Below are positions 1-8,847 of a DNA stretch of 53,881 nt, in pieces. Made by a program: the position numbers and the translations under genes. The first letter of the stretch is position 1; each line of letters begins with the position of its first letter. The notes under the pieces are model-generated. The model did not search any database. It had not been told where the DNA came from and saw only the letters and a list, made by a program, of their open reading frames with translations. Source of the stretch: Bacteroidota bacterium (GTDB lineage: Bacteria; Bacteroidota; Ignavibacteria; Ignavibacteriales; Ignavibacteriaceae). The stretch lies in the NCBI GenBank assembly GCA_022562275.1, contig JADFPP010000015.1, forward strand, positions 1 to 53,881, in the 5' to 3' direction.

Positions 1-359
1 AAAACATTGTGTAACATTTGTTATTCTATATTTTAATCTGTTCGCTTTTCTTCTTGTTGGTTGAATATCTTTGGTCCTCGGTAGGTGCAATTTGAAATGA
101 GACATTTAACCTGTTTAGTCTTAAATTTACCTAATATTATCTCTACTCGAGGAAGAGTTGAAAGGGCTAGTAAATAGTTATCCTGGTTTTGTCTATGTGA
201 TCCGCTAATTGGTGCAGTAAAGTACTTGATTTGTTGAATATCATCATCTTGCCTGAGTAGAGTAAAATATTTTTCCAAATCTAACCATTTCCATGGAGTA
301 CCTTTAACAGCCCCATAGTACAGATTAAACCCATCAATATATATTATACTCTTCTTCAT
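1..359 (-). pseudogene. NYN-domain (LabA/DUF88-like) nuclease, broken and cut by window edge
   Basis: The reading frame from 359 starts with the NYN/PIN-like signature IYIDGFNLYYG (the first catalytic Asp is in YIDGFN) and keeps an EEKRTD block, which in this family normally continues as DVNIA..ML. Here the frame hits TAA at 33-35 right after that Asp. The same frame goes on with N-I-E, another TAA (18-20), then Q-M-L, so the expected motif is still visible across two in-frame stops. I therefore read it as a decayed gene and not as a short protein. Intact relatives have roughly 200-250 residues and are predicted metal-dependent RNases. The remainder lies outside the window. Confidence is good for the family, moderate for the pseudogene call. 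Confidence 0.65.
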
Positions 360-368
360 TCAGTGTAT

Positions 369-396
369 AAATAAAAAGAGCAGCCATATAGGCTGC
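369..396 (-). terminator. Rho-independent terminator
   Basis: On the minus strand GCAGCC and GGCTGC (380-385 and 391-396) form a 6-bp stem with a 5-nt loop, followed by TCTTTTTATTT. It lies downstream of the small lysine-rich gene and the clpB fossil and just before the NYN start at 359, so it would end transcription from the upstream minus-strand genes. Confidence 0.65.
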
Positions 397-488
397 CCAA
401 CCGACCATTTAAAAGCCGGGGAGTCGTAAAGACAGTACAAAAATATAATATCACCACGTGAAAATCAACATAATTATTTGTACAATAA

Positions 489-563
489 CTATTCCACAAC
501 TATTTTTTTGCTTTTCTCAAACCCCAGTTTTCCATTATTCCCAACAGTAACTTTTATTGTATC
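489..563 (-). pseudogene. Fossil 3' end of a second clpB copy
   Basis: Minus-strand reading from 563 to the TAG at 489-491 gives 24 residues starting DTIKVTVGNNGKLGFEK and ending KKIVVE. They align end to end with the last 24 residues of the intact ClpB at 879 ([17 protein letters not shown]...EKLVVE). Upstream of 563 the frame meets a stop codon (TAA, 564-566) and similarity is lost, so only the tail of a former gene remains. The sequence downstream of the stop (458-488) is almost identical to that downstream of clpB (848-878), about 390 bp away. This indicates a partial tandem duplication or the remnant of a ClpB paralogue. Confidence 0.75.
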
Positions 564-643
564 TTAACGCCAAAGCGGATTTAGTTATTAAGCAGCAAGA
601 ACATCCCCTTTGCTAATTAAATCTATGATCGAATGTTCCCTGT

Positions 644-748
644 TTATTTTTTTTGATTTTTCTTTTCTCTTTTAGCAGCCTTTTTTTCCTTCATAGTTTT
701 TTTCGGTTCTTTCTTTGATCCTTTTTTAGCGTTCAGACCTTTACTCAT
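644..748 (-). CDS. Small lysine-rich protein (34 aa)
   Basis: An ATG at 746-748 has a good Shine-Dalgarno (AAAGGAG, about 8 nt upstream). The 34 codons end in TAA at 644-646. The product begins MSKGLNAKKGSKKEPKKT and is about half lysine, with no hydrophobic segment. I recall short MSKG...KKEPKK proteins annotated as hypothetical in Bacteroidetes genomes, but no function is known to me. Being that basic, it could bind nucleic acid or ribosomes; this is inference. It lies between the clpB fossil and clpB, on the same strand. Confidence 0.6.
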   Translation of the reverse strand: MSKGLNAKKGSKKEPKKTMKEKKAAKREKKNQKK

Positions 749-878
749 TTTATTTTCTCCTTTTGATTAGAATTGATTTCCCCGGTTAAAGTTTTAATTA
801 TTTTCATTTTTTCGAATTTTGTTACGATATAACATAAAATTCGCAAAGTGAAAATCAACATAATTATTTATACAATAA

Positions 879-3515
879 CTATTCCACAACCAGTTTTTCA
901 TTTTTTTCAAACACTAACTTACCTTTATCACCAACTGAAATGTATATTGTATCACCGGATTCAAAATTATCCATGAGCAATTCCTGCGATAACGGATTTA
1001 TAAGATATTTTTGTATAGTCCTCTTCAACGGTCTTGCACCAAAAGTAACATCGTAACCAAGATTTGTAAGCCAATCTTTTGCTTCATCACTTACAACAAG
1101 CTCTAACTCTTTTGCTTTAAGCATATCAACAAGTTTATTCAGTTGAATATCAACTATTTTCCTAATCTCTTTATGTGTTAGTGGTTTGAAGAGCACTATC
1201 TCATCTATTCTGTTTAAGAATTCCGGTCTGATTGTTTTTCTTAACAGATCAACCAAGTTCTCTCTCAACTCACCCATAACGTCGTCGATCTGTTCTTCAT
1301 TGATATCAATCAATTTATCCTGTATCAAATGTGATCCAAGGTTTGATGTCATTATAATTATTGTATTCTTAAAGTTTACTGTTCTGCCCTGGTTGTCTGT
1401 TAATCTTCCATCATCTAATACCTGAAGAAGAACATTAAATACATCAGGATGAGCTTTTTCAATTTCATCCAAAAGAACAACTGAATAAGGTTTTCTTCTA
1501 ACTGCTTCTGTTAATTGCCCGCCCTCTTCGTAACCCACATAACCGGGTGGTGCACCGATCAATCTCGAAACAGAAAACTTTTCCATGTATTCACTCATAT
1601 CAATTCGTATCATAGCATGTTCATCATCAAACAAATAATCTGCAAGCGCGCGCGCAAGCTCTGTTTTGCCAACACCTGTTGTTCCGAGAAAAATAAACGA
1701 ACCAATCGGGCGATTTACATCCTGTAAACCTGTGCGCGATCTTCGGATAGCGTTTGCGACTGCTGAGACAGCTTCGTCCTGCCCGATAATTCTTTTGTGA
1801 AGTTCTTCTTCTAAATGTAAAAGTTTGCTCCTTTCGCTCTCAAGCATTTTACTTACCGGTATCCCGGTCCATTTCGCTACAACCTCAGCAATATCTTCTG
1901 CATCAACTTCTTCTTTAAGCATCTTTGTATCTTTTTGGATTTCGCCAAGCTGTTTCGTTTCTTCTTCAAATTGCTGCTGAAGTTCGATTATCTTCCCATA
2001 TCTTAACTCAGCAACTTTTCCAAGGTCACCTTCGCGTTCGTATTGTTCGGCAAGGTTTTTAGCATTCTCTATTTCAGTTTTTAATGAACGTATTTTTTGG
2101 ATTTTTTCTTTTTCAAGATTCCAATGCATTCTAAGTTTATCTCTATCCTCTTCAAGGTCACTCAATTCTTTTTCAATCTCTACCAATCTTTTAGCGGAGG
2201 CATCATCTTTTTCGCGTTTTAATGCTTCGCGTTCAATTTCAAGTTGTTTTACCTTTCTCTCAATAGTATCAAGCTCTTCCGGCATTGAATCTATTTCTAT
2301 TCTGAGCTTGGATGCAGCTTCATCAACAAGATCAATTGCTTTATCAGGCAGGAATCTATCGGTTATATATCTTTCCGAAAGTTGTGTTGCTGCAACTATG
2401 GCACCATCAGTTATTCTAACACCATGATGAACTTCGTATCGTTCCTTCAATCCTCTCAATATTGAGATAGTATCTTCTTCTGATGGTTCACCCACAAGTA
2501 TTGGTTGGAATCTTCTTTCCAGAGCAGCATCTTTTTCAATATACTTTTTGTATTCGTTAAAAGTAGTGGCACCAATTGCATGCAGTTCGCCCCTTGCCAG
2601 CGCGGGCTTAAGAATGTTTGCCGCATCCATCGCTCCCTGTGTTGCCCCGGCACCAACAAGGAGATGAAGTTCATCTATAAAAAGAATAATTTCTCCATTG
2701 GAACTTTCAACTTCTTTTATAACAGCTTTCATTCTCTCTTCAAACTGTCCGCGGAATTGAGCCCCGGCAACAAGCGCTCCCATATCAAGTGACACAATTC
2801 TTGTTGTTTTCAGGTTTTCCGGCATATCGCCTGAAACAATTCTATGCGCAATTCCTTCTACTATAGCCGTTTTACCCACACCGGGTTCACCAATAAGTAC
2901 CGGGTTGTTTTTTGTCCGTCGGGAAAGAACCTGCAGCACTCTGCGTATCTCTTCGTCTCTTCCTATTACCGGATCGAGTTTACCGGCTTTAACAAGTTCA
3001 TTCAAATCCCTTCCGTATTTTTTTAAAGACTGATAAGTATCCTCGGGATTCTGCGAGGTGACTCTCTGGTTTCCTCTTACATCTTTAAGCGCAGTCAAAA
3101 TAAGATCATGTGAAATACCGTTATCTCTAAGCAACTGACCAACCTTCCCTTTATCTTGCGAAATTGCTAAAAGAAGATGTTCCGTAGAAACATATTCGTC
3201 CTTAAGGTTTTTTGCTTTGTCTGCAGCAAAATCGAATAGTTTAGCAAGATTTTGCGACATCTGCTGATTACCGACACCCGCACCGGTTACTTTTGGAAGA
3301 GATTCCAGAAGTCCGTTTGCCTTTATTTTTATTGCATCCACATTACCCCCTGCTTTGCGAAGAATGGTATCGGCAATGTTTCCGCTTTCCTGAATTAATG
3401 CGGCAATCAGATGTTCAGGTTCTAAAATTTGATTGTTATAATTCTGCGCAATTTCAATTGCATTTTGTACAACTTCCTGCGCTTTTACTGTGAGTTTATT
3501 TAAATTAAAATTCAT
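879..3515 (-). CDS. clpB: ATP-dependent disaggregase ClpB
   Basis: This is the AAA+ chaperone that resolubilises aggregated proteins with DnaK/DnaJ in the cytoplasm. The 878 residues match full-length ClpB. An N-terminal Clp repeat domain covers about 1-145. AAA1 has Walker A GEPGVGKT at 209-216, a long charged coiled-coil M domain lies about 395-520, and AAA2 has Walker A GTTGVGKT at 611-618 followed by [11 protein letters not shown] chose the ATG at 3515 (MNFNLNKLT) because it matches the family start and has AAGGAAG upstream. An in-frame ATG 13 codons earlier lies inside the intergenic repeat. It is the last gene of the hsp20-cbpA-htpG-clpB series, 77 bp after htpG. Confidence 0.97.
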   Translation of the reverse strand: MNFNLNKLTVKAQEVVQNAIEIAQNYNNQILEPEHLIAALIQESGNIADTILRKAGGNVDAIKIKANGLLESLPKVTGAGVGNQQMSQNLAKLFDFAADKAKNLKDEYVSTEHLLLAISQDKGKVGQLLRDNGISHDLILTALKDVRGNQRVTSQNPEDTYQSLKKYGRDLNELVKAGKLDPVIGRDEEIRRVLQVLSRRTKNNPVLIGEPGVGKTAIVEGIAHRIVSGDMPENLKTTRIVSLDMGALVAGAQFRGQFEERMKAVIKEVESSNGEIILFIDELHLLVGAGATQGAMDAANILKPALARGELHAIGATTFNEYKKYIEKDAALERRFQPILVGEPSEEDTISILRGLKERYEVHHGVRITDGAIVAATQLSERYITDRFLPDKAIDLVDEAASKLRIEIDSMPEELDTIERKVKQLEIEREALKREKDDASAKRLVEIEKELSDLEEDRDKLRMHWNLEKEKIQKIRSLKTEIENAKNLAEQYEREGDLGKVAELRYGKIIELQQQFEEETKQLGEIQKDTKMLKEEVDAEDIAEVVAKWTGIPVSKMLESERSKLLHLEEELHKRIIGQDEAVSAVANAIRRSRTGLQDVNRPIGSFIFLGTTGVGKTELARALADYLFDDEHAMIRIDMSEYMEKFSVSRLIGAPPGYVGYEEGGQLTEAVRRKPYSVVLLDEIEKAHPDVFNVLLQVLDDGRLTDNQGRTVNFKNTIIIMTSNLGSHLIQDKLIDINEEQIDDVMGELRENLVDLLRKTIRPEFLNRIDEIVLFKPLTHKEIRKIVDIQLNKLVDMLKAKELELVVSDEAKDWLTNLGYDVTFGARPLKRTIQKYLINPLSQELLMDNFESGDTIYISVGDKGKLVFEKNEKLVVE

Positions 3516-3559
3516 TTTATTGCTTCCTTTAAAAACCACCCCAGCCACCTTCAAAGTTT

Positions 3560-3580
3560 CCCCTCCTTTATAAGGAGGGG
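3560..3580. repeat. Perfect 9-bp-arm palindrome between htpG and clpB
   Basis: CCCCTCCTT and AAGGAGGGG flank a 3-nt loop. A further CCTCCCC/GGGGAGG-like sequence follows (3585-3592), and the minus-strand continuation reads AAACTTTGAAGGTGGCTGGGG. No U-run follows on either strand, so it is not a standard terminator. The layout resembles a dispersed intergenic hairpin repeat seen in related genomes. In transcripts it could act as an mRNA stabiliser or processing site between htpG and clpB; that role is inference. Confidence 0.5.
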
Positions 3581-3592
3581 ATTAAGGGGAGG

Positions 3593-5503
3593 TTAATATT
3601 TTTTTACTTCAACATACCACTCACTCGATTCTTCCAACATTTTATTCAATCTGTTAACAAGTTTATGCGGATCATCAAGGGTTCCTTCGAGTAATAGTGC
3701 TGATTCAAATAACTGTTCTGTTACGTTTTTAATGTATTCATTGTCTGTCGATTTTTTAAAAACCGACAATAAATTTCTTATAAGTTTATGATCTTTATTA
3801 ACTTCAAAAATCTTTTTCTGTTCATCAATATTTTGATTAGCAAGTTTTAACATTTTCTGCATTGTGGCTGACATTCCCTCTTCCTTTGCAACAATACACG
3901 AAGGGCTGTCTGTCAACCGGTTTGATTCTTTAACATCTTCAACCTTGTTACCAAGTATCTCTTTCATTTTTGCAAGCAGACTATCAAAATGAAGCTGATC
4001 ATCACTACTTAATTTTTCGGTCTTTTCTTTTTTCTCTTCAACCGATTCCATTTTTTCAAGCTTATTTGGATCAGCATTTTCAACAGATTTGAAGTCAAAA
4101 TCTTTATACTTACCAAGTGCGTTTATTACAAATTCATCGACAGGATCATATAGATAAAGCACCTCAATTCCTTTGCTCTTAAATATTTCAAGATGAGGAT
4201 CGAGAGCAAGCGCATCTCTGCTTGGACCCAGCGCATAATAAATTTCTTTCTGATCCTTTTTCATTCTTTCAACATATTCTTCAAGAGAAATAAGTTCATA
4301 TGCATTTTTAGAAATAGATGAGTTGAAACGTAATAAACTTTTATACTTGTCGGCATTTGTAAAATCCATATATCCAAGTTTGAATATTTGTCCATGCTCT
4401 TTCCAGAATTTTACATATTGTTCCTTATCATCTTTAGCAATTTTTTGCAGATTTGAAAGCACCTGGCTTGTAATGCTTGATGAAATTTTATTGAAGATTA
4501 TATCTTCCTGTAAAGTTTCTCTTGATATGTTTAAAGGGAGGTCCTCCGAATCAACAACACCAACAATAAAACTCAAATACTCCGGTAAGAGGTCTTTATT
4601 CTTATGCTGAATTAATACTCTTTTTACATAAAGATCCAAACCATAATCCTCTCTGTTGTATTTGAACCACTCATTACTTTTTTGCGGAATGAAAAGTAGC
4701 GCTCCAAACTGTATTGGCGCATCAACAGATGTGTGAATTATCTCGAGCGGCTCTTCGCTATCGAAACTTAAATACTTATAAAATTCAGTGTACTGCTCCT
4801 TGGTTACAGAACTCTTAGGTTCACGCCAAATTGCAGAAACTGTATTTACTTTTTCTTTCTCCAATAAGATTGGGAATTGAATAAAGTTGGAATATTTTTT
4901 AATTGTTGATTCCAGCCGATACTTTTCAATGAATTCTTTTGCGTCATCTTTAAGATGAATTTCAATTGTAGTTCCTCTTTTAAGGTCTTCGTCAGGTTCT
5001 GAAATATCATAATCACCCAGTCCATCCGAATGCCATTTGCTTGCGGGCTCATCTTGTTTGAAGGACTTTGTTTTAATTATAACTTCCTTTGCAACCATAA
5101 AAACCGAGTAGAAACCAACACCAAATTTTCCGATAATATTATCCACACCCTGCTTACTTTCTGCAAGTTGCTTTAAAAATTCTTCTGATCCTGATTTAGC
5201 AATTGTTCCGATATTAGTTATTAATTCATCCTTTGTCATACCGATACCGGTATCTTCAATAGTTAAAATATTTTTCTTCTCATCAAAATTAATTCTTATT
5301 TCCAATGGCAAATCATTATCAATTAATTCTGTACCCTTATTGGATTCAAACCGTAACTTATCTAAAGCATCCGATGAGTTAGATATTAACTCTCTTAAAA
5401 ATATTTCTTTACTTGTATACAGAGAATGAACAAGGATATCGAGCAATTGTTTTACTTCTGCTTTAAAATGATATTTTTTTGCTTTAACCTTTGTTGTTGC
5501 CAT
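3593..5503 (-). CDS. htpG: Molecular chaperone HtpG (Hsp90)
   Basis: Bacterial Hsp90 of 636 residues, the usual length. The GHKL ATPase domain is N-terminal, with LRELISNSSDALDKLR (the ATP-binding Asn/Asp helix), DTGIGMT and the lid GKFGVGFYSVFMV. The middle domain has the conserved LPLNISRETLQE at about residue 330, and the C-terminal dimerisation domain ends in a charged tail. The start ATG at 5503 has AAGGAG upstream with suitable spacing. It is 25 bp downstream of the DnaJ-like gene, so co-transcription is likely. Confidence 0.97.
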   Translation of the reverse strand: MATTKVKAKKYHFKAEVKQLLDILVHSLYTSKEIFLRELISNSSDALDKLRFESNKGTELIDNDLPLEIRINFDEKKNILTIEDTGIGMTKDELITNIGTIAKSGSEEFLKQLAESKQGVDNIIGKFGVGFYSVFMVAKEVIIKTKSFKQDEPASKWHSDGLGDYDISEPDEDLKRGTTIEIHLKDDAKEFIEKYRLESTIKKYSNFIQFPILLEKEKVNTVSAIWREPKSSVTKEQYTEFYKYLSFDSEEPLEIIHTSVDAPIQFGALLFIPQKSNEWFKYNREDYGLDLYVKRVLIQHKNKDLLPEYLSFIVGVVDSEDLPLNISRETLQEDIIFNKISSSITSQVLSNLQKIAKDDKEQYVKFWKEHGQIFKLGYMDFTNADKYKSLLRFNSSISKNAYELISLEEYVERMKKDQKEIYYALGPSRDALALDPHLEIFKSKGIEVLYLYDPVDEFVINALGKYKDFDFKSVENADPNKLEKMESVEEKKEKTEKLSSDDQLHFDSLLAKMKEILGNKVEDVKESNRLTDSPSCIVAKEEGMSATMQKMLKLANQNIDEQKKIFEVNKDHKLIRNLLSVFKKSTDNEYIKNVTEQLFESALLLEGTLDDPHKLVNRLNKMLEESSEWYVEVKKY

Positions 5504-5528
5504 TAATGTAAATACTCCTTATTTAATA

Positions 5529-6473
5529 TTAAAAATTTGTCTCGCTTCTTATTGAAGCTAACTTTCTAAAAAGTTCTTTTTCTTTATTTGATAAATTCTT
5601 CGGAAGTTCAACTTTAATTCTAACCAGCAGGTCTCCGTAAGTTTTGCTTTTTTCCGAAGTTGGAAATCCCAATCCTTTTAGTCTTAAAATCTTTCCTGAT
5701 TCTGTTCCATTTGGAATAGTAAGGTTTATAGTTTTTCCTCCTAATGCTATAATCTCTTTTCCGCCGCCAAGAACGGCTGTGTATAAATCTATGTAAAGAT
5801 CATAATAAAGATTTTTCCCATCAATTTCGAAGTAGGGATCCTTTTCAAATTTTATAGTGAGGTATAAATCTCCTTTTTCACCGCCATTGAAACCCTCGTT
5901 TCCTAATCCTTTCAACCTTAACCTTTTGCCATCCTTCGTTCCGGGATCAATTTTGATTCTCACCTTTTTATTATTAATCAGAATTTCTTTTTTTGTTCCG
6001 TTGTATGCTTCTATAAGCGGAATATATAAAGTTGCTTCAAAGTCCTGCCCCTTTCTGTTTCTTTGGCGACGTGTTCCACCAGAAGCAGCACCACTTCTTC
6101 CAAAAAAACTTTCAAAGAAATCGGAAAAACCACTAACATTTCCAAATATATCACCCAGGTCGCCAGAAAAGTTATATTGAGCACCGGTACCGCCCCGGCT
6201 TCTAAAGTGCGAAGAAAAATCATCAAAACCTTGTCCGCGGGATTGATATTGTCTCCAGTTGATTCCAAGCATATCATACTTTTTTCTTTTCTCCGAATCA
6301 CTTAATACTTCATTCGCCTCAGTAATTTGTTTAAACATTTCCTCGGCTTTTTTATTACCCTGATTACGATCCGGATGATATTTCATTGCAAGTTTACGGT
6401 AAGCCTTTTTTATATCATCCTGGGTTGCGGATTTATCTACGCCTAATATTTTATAATAGTCTTTAAATTCCAT
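5529..6473 (-). CDS. cbpA: CbpA-type DnaJ co-chaperone (type II, no zinc finger)
   Basis: A 314-residue Hsp40. The J domain occupies about 1-70 with the diagnostic HPD in [11 protein letters not shown] Gly/Phe-rich linker ([14 protein letters not shown]...FFGRSG) follows, then two beta-sandwich C-terminal substrate-binding domains ([27 protein letters not shown]). The CxxCxGxG zinc repeats of DnaJ proper are absent, so it is CbpA-like. It should stimulate DnaK ATPase; no dnaK is in the window. ATG 6473 is preferred over an upstream TTG because it starts directly at the J domain. It is 110 bp after hsp20, with a terminator between them. Confidence 0.92.
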   Translation of the reverse strand: MEFKDYYKILGVDKSATQDDIKKAYRKLAMKYHPDRNQGNKKAEEMFKQITEANEVLSDSEKRKKYDMLGINWRQYQSRGQGFDDFSSHFRSRGGTGAQYNFSGDLGDIFGNVSGFSDFFESFFGRSGAASGGTRRQRNRKGQDFEATLYIPLIEAYNGTKKEILINNKKVRIKIDPGTKDGKRLRLKGLGNEGFNGGEKGDLYLTIKFEKDPYFEIDGKNLYYDLYIDLYTAVLGGGKEIIALGGKTINLTIPNGTESGKILRLKGLGFPTSEKSKTYGDLLVRIKVELPKNLSNKEKELFRKLASIRSETNF

Positions 6474-6525
6474 TTGCAAATTTACCTTATTATTCTCCTC
6501 AAATTAAATATGAAGGAATTTATAA

Positions 6526-6553
6526 CTAAAAAAGAGCAGCTGAAATCAGCCGC
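6526..6553 (-). terminator. Rho-independent terminator after hsp20
   Basis: On the minus strand GCGGCTGA (6546-6553) and TCAGCTGC (6536-6543) make an 8-bp stem with one G-U pair, followed by TCTTTTTTAG. It lies 31 bp past the hsp20 stop, so hsp20 may be made as a separate abundant transcript with partial read-through into cbpA. Confidence 0.75.
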
Positions 6554-6583
6554 CCTTTTCATTATAGAGAAAGTATCATTAAT

Positions 6584-7048
6584 TTAGCTAACCTTTATAT
6601 CGATCTCTTTAGGCTTTACTTCTTCAGCTTTTGGAATGGTAATTGTCAATTGTCCATTTTTAAAATCAGCATAAATTTTATCTTCCTTTATTTCTGTAGG
6701 AATATTAAATGATCTGTAATACTTTCCATAAGATCTTTCTATGCGATGAAATTTCTTATCTTTGGTTTCCTTCTCCTGGTTTCTCTCACCACTGATGCTA
6801 ATAGCACCATCGGTATAAGAGATTTTAACATCTTCCTTTTTTATTCCAGGAAGGTCAGCTTTTAAATAGAAATTATCTTTATCCTCAGAAATATCAGTTA
6901 AAGGCATCCAAACAGCGTTATCATACTCTTCATCAATAGCATCTTTATGTGCTATTCCGAATCTGCTGCCCAAAGTATTGAACATTTTGTTGAATTCCCT
7001 TTCAACGTCTAACAAATCTCTAACCGGATTAAATCTTACCAGTGTCAT
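6584..7048 (-). CDS. hsp20: Hsp20/alpha-crystallin small heat-shock protein
   Basis: A 154-residue holdase chaperone. The alpha-crystallin domain runs from about 45 to 145, with KADLPGIKKEDVKI, the AISISGER strand and the closing FKNGQLTITIPK (the NGxLxIxxPK family signature). A C-terminal PKEIDIKV carries the I-x-I/V oligomerisation motif. ATG 7048 (MTLVRFNP) has a near-perfect AAAGGAGG 8 nt upstream; longer in-frame starts lack support. It heads the heat-shock cluster, and its upstream region is shared divergently with mnmE. No CIRCE element was found. Confidence 0.95.
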   Translation of the reverse strand: MTLVRFNPVRDLLDVEREFNKMFNTLGSRFGIAHKDAIDEEYDNAVWMPLTDISEDKDNFYLKADLPGIKKEDVKISYTDGAISISGERNQEKETKDKKFHRIERSYGKYYRSFNIPTEIKEDKIYADFKNGQLTITIPKAEEVKPKEIDIKVS

Positions 7049-7398
7049 AATAACACCTCCTTTGTTTATTTTTTGAATTTCCTTAGATAAATTACAATTG
7101 GTGTGCCAAGTGACAATATTTTCGTAAAGCACTATAAAACAATAGGTTAATGGGAATCGTGATGATATTTGTGCTTATGACATAATGTCTCATACTGTGA
7201 TAAATGTTGTGCTATCCAGACAAAATGGTTGTTTTTGTATGTCATATATTCATAACTAACAAAAGGAAGGATTCTAATTATTAGAGACTCTAACTCTAAG
7301 CTATCTTTTATATAAGTCACTGAATATTGAAGAGAAAATATATTGCAAATAGAGGAGTTTATCTTTATTTTTGCATCCTTTTAATTATTATTGTTTAC
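7049..7398. promoter_or_regulatory. Divergent intergenic region, hsp20 / mnmE
   Basis: 350 bp without a gene, carrying promoters for hsp20 (leftward) and mnmE (rightward). On the minus strand TTGTCA, 16 nt, TAATTT lies upstream of hsp20 and is a possible sigma-70-like promoter. A perfect palindrome GACATAATGTC lies at 7179-7189. I find no CIRCE (TTAGCACTC) half-sites, so HrcA control is not supported. No transcription factor site can be assigned with confidence. Confidence 0.35.
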
Positions 7399-8760
7399 AT
7401 GAAAAAGTTATTCGCTGAAGATACCATAGCTGCCCTGGCTACCCCTCCTGGGAAGGGTGCTATTTCAGTTGTGAGAGTAAGTGGACCCGATGCAATTTAT
7501 TCTGTTGACAAGATTTTCAGAGGAAAAAAAAAGTTAATTGAGGTTGATTCACATACTATTCATTACGGGAATATTGAAAGTAAAGATCAAAACCTGATTG
7601 ATGATGTGCTTATATCTGTCTTCAGAGAGCCGAATTCCTTTACCGGCGAAAATGCGGTAGAGATTAGTACGCATGGAAATCCGTTAATTACACAGAAAAT
7701 TATAGAACTACTGCTATCAGAAAATGTGCGTTTAGCAGAACCGGGCGAATTCACTAAGCGAGCGTTTTTAAATAACCGAATCGATCTATTGCAGGCAGAA
7801 GCAGTTGCAGATGTTATAAGTGCAAGGACGGAAGTAGCATTGCGCGGGTCTCGTAACCAGCTTGATGGGTTGCTTTCGCAAAAAGTAAATGAGCTTAGGG
7901 AACTACTTATTAATACTTCTTCATTTGTGGAACTGGAATTGGATTTCGCAGAAGAGGATCTGGTATTTATTGATAAAAGTGAGCTAACTAAAAGAATTAA
8001 TAATGTAATTGAAGAGATAGATGCACTCCTTTCAACGTATTCATTTGGCAGAGTTATAAGGGATGGTGTAAATGTAGCTATAGTTGGTCAAACAAATGTT
8101 GGAAAATCATCTTTACTGAACTATATTTTGAAAGAATCCCGTGCGATTGTAAGCAGCATACCCGGAACTACAAGGGATGTGATAAGAGAAGAAGTATCAA
8201 TTGACGGAGTTCTTTTCAGAATGTTCGATACTGCAGGTATAAGGGCTCCTGAAGATGTGATTGAAAAAGAAGGCGTCTCCAGATCAAGAGAAGTTGTTAA
8301 AACTTCGGATTTGATACTTTTCCTTGGAGATGTCGAACAATTATTTTCAGATGAATTATTTCAGGATATAAAAGACTTGAACAAACAAGGGAATATTTTA
8401 AAGATCTTAAACAAGATTGATTTAGTGAATGAAGTGGATGTCGAATTTGATGTGAAAGTTTCTGCAAAAACCGGCGAAGGAATAGATATACTTCTTAATA
8501 AATTAAAAGAAAAAGCGCTTAATAATTCAAACTATAGTGAAAAATCAGCAATAGTTTCAAATTTGCGTCATTATAATTGTTTGAAGAGAGCTAAGGATAA
8601 TTTGCTAATTGCAAGAAAATCTGCTGAAAATAAAATGAGTGGCGAATTCATCTCAGTTGATTTAAGAAGTGCCGAGAAAGATCTGGCAGAAATAATTGGT
8701 GAAGTGACAAATGAAGATATATTAAATAACATTTTCTCTAAATTTTGTATAGGCAAGTGA
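7399..8760 (+). CDS. mnmE: tRNA uridine-5-carboxymethylaminomethyl GTPase MnmE
   Basis: A 453-residue GTPase that with MnmG installs the (carboxymethyl)aminomethyl group on wobble U34 of tRNAs. The N-terminal formyl-THF-binding domain begins DTIAALATPPGKGAISVVRVSG. The inserted G domain has the P-loop GQTNVGKSS at about 230, switch II DTAGIR and NKID. The C-terminus ends FCIGK, the C-x-G-K motif essential for modification. The ATG at 7399 matches family starts; the 24 codons upstream are hydrophobic and unrelated. No clear Shine-Dalgarno. Its partner mnmG follows after two parS-like sites. Confidence 0.96.
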   Translation: MKKLFAEDTIAALATPPGKGAISVVRVSGPDAIYSVDKIFRGKKKLIEVDSHTIHYGNIESKDQNLIDDVLISVFREPNSFTGENAVEISTHGNPLITQKIIELLLSENVRLAEPGEFTKRAFLNNRIDLLQAEAVADVISARTEVALRGSRNQLDGLLSQKVNELRELLINTSSFVELELDFAEEDLVFIDKSELTKRINNVIEEIDALLSTYSFGRVIRDGVNVAIVGQTNVGKSSLLNYILKESRAIVSSIPGTTRDVIREEVSIDGVLFRMFDTAGIRAPEDVIEKEGVSRSREVVKTSDLILFLGDVEQLFSDELFQDIKDLNKQGNILKILNKIDLVNEVDVEFDVKVSAKTGEGIDILLNKLKEKALNNSNYSEKSAIVSNLRHYNCLKRAKDNLLIARKSAENKMSGEFISVDLRSAEKDLAEIIGEVTNEDILNNIFSKFCIGK

Positions 8761-8762
8761 AA

Positions 8763-8776
8763 GTTTCACGTGAAAC
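8763..8776. promoter_or_regulatory. parS-type palindrome, copy 1
   Basis: The 14-bp perfect palindrome GTTTCACGTGAAAC matches the core of the bacterial parS consensus TGTTTCACGTGAAACA, bound by ParB to load it on the chromosome near the origin. It starts 2 bp after the mnmE stop and is preceded by AA, as is copy 2. Confidence 0.85.
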
Positions 8777-8817
8777 TGACATTTGACCCCGAACACTTGA
8801 ATGAGTAAAAAAATTAA

Positions 8818-8831
8818 GTTTCACGTGAAAC
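8818..8831. promoter_or_regulatory. parS-type palindrome, copy 2
   Basis: A second identical GTTTCACGTGAAAC, 55 bp centre to centre from copy 1 and 17 bp before the mnmG start. Two exact copies in an 87-bp intergenic gap are very unlikely by chance. Their position beside mnmG/rsmG (gidA/gidB), commonly origin-linked genes, supports a centromere role. Confidence 0.85.
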
Positions 8832-8847
8832 AGAAAGATTATTCAAA

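Noticed and set aside
33-35. Stop-codon recoding in the NYN gene
   Set aside because: No recoding signal, and TAA is the normal stop throughout the window; decay is simpler.
5138-5146. DnaA-box-like TTATCCACA, with a similar TGTGGATAA near 22844
   Set aside because: Single copies inside coding genes with no cluster or AT-rich unwinding region; not evidence for oriC.
7327-7398. Longer N-terminus for MnmE
   Set aside because: The extra 24 residues are hydrophobic and unlike MnmE; family proteins start at the MKKLFAEDTI position.
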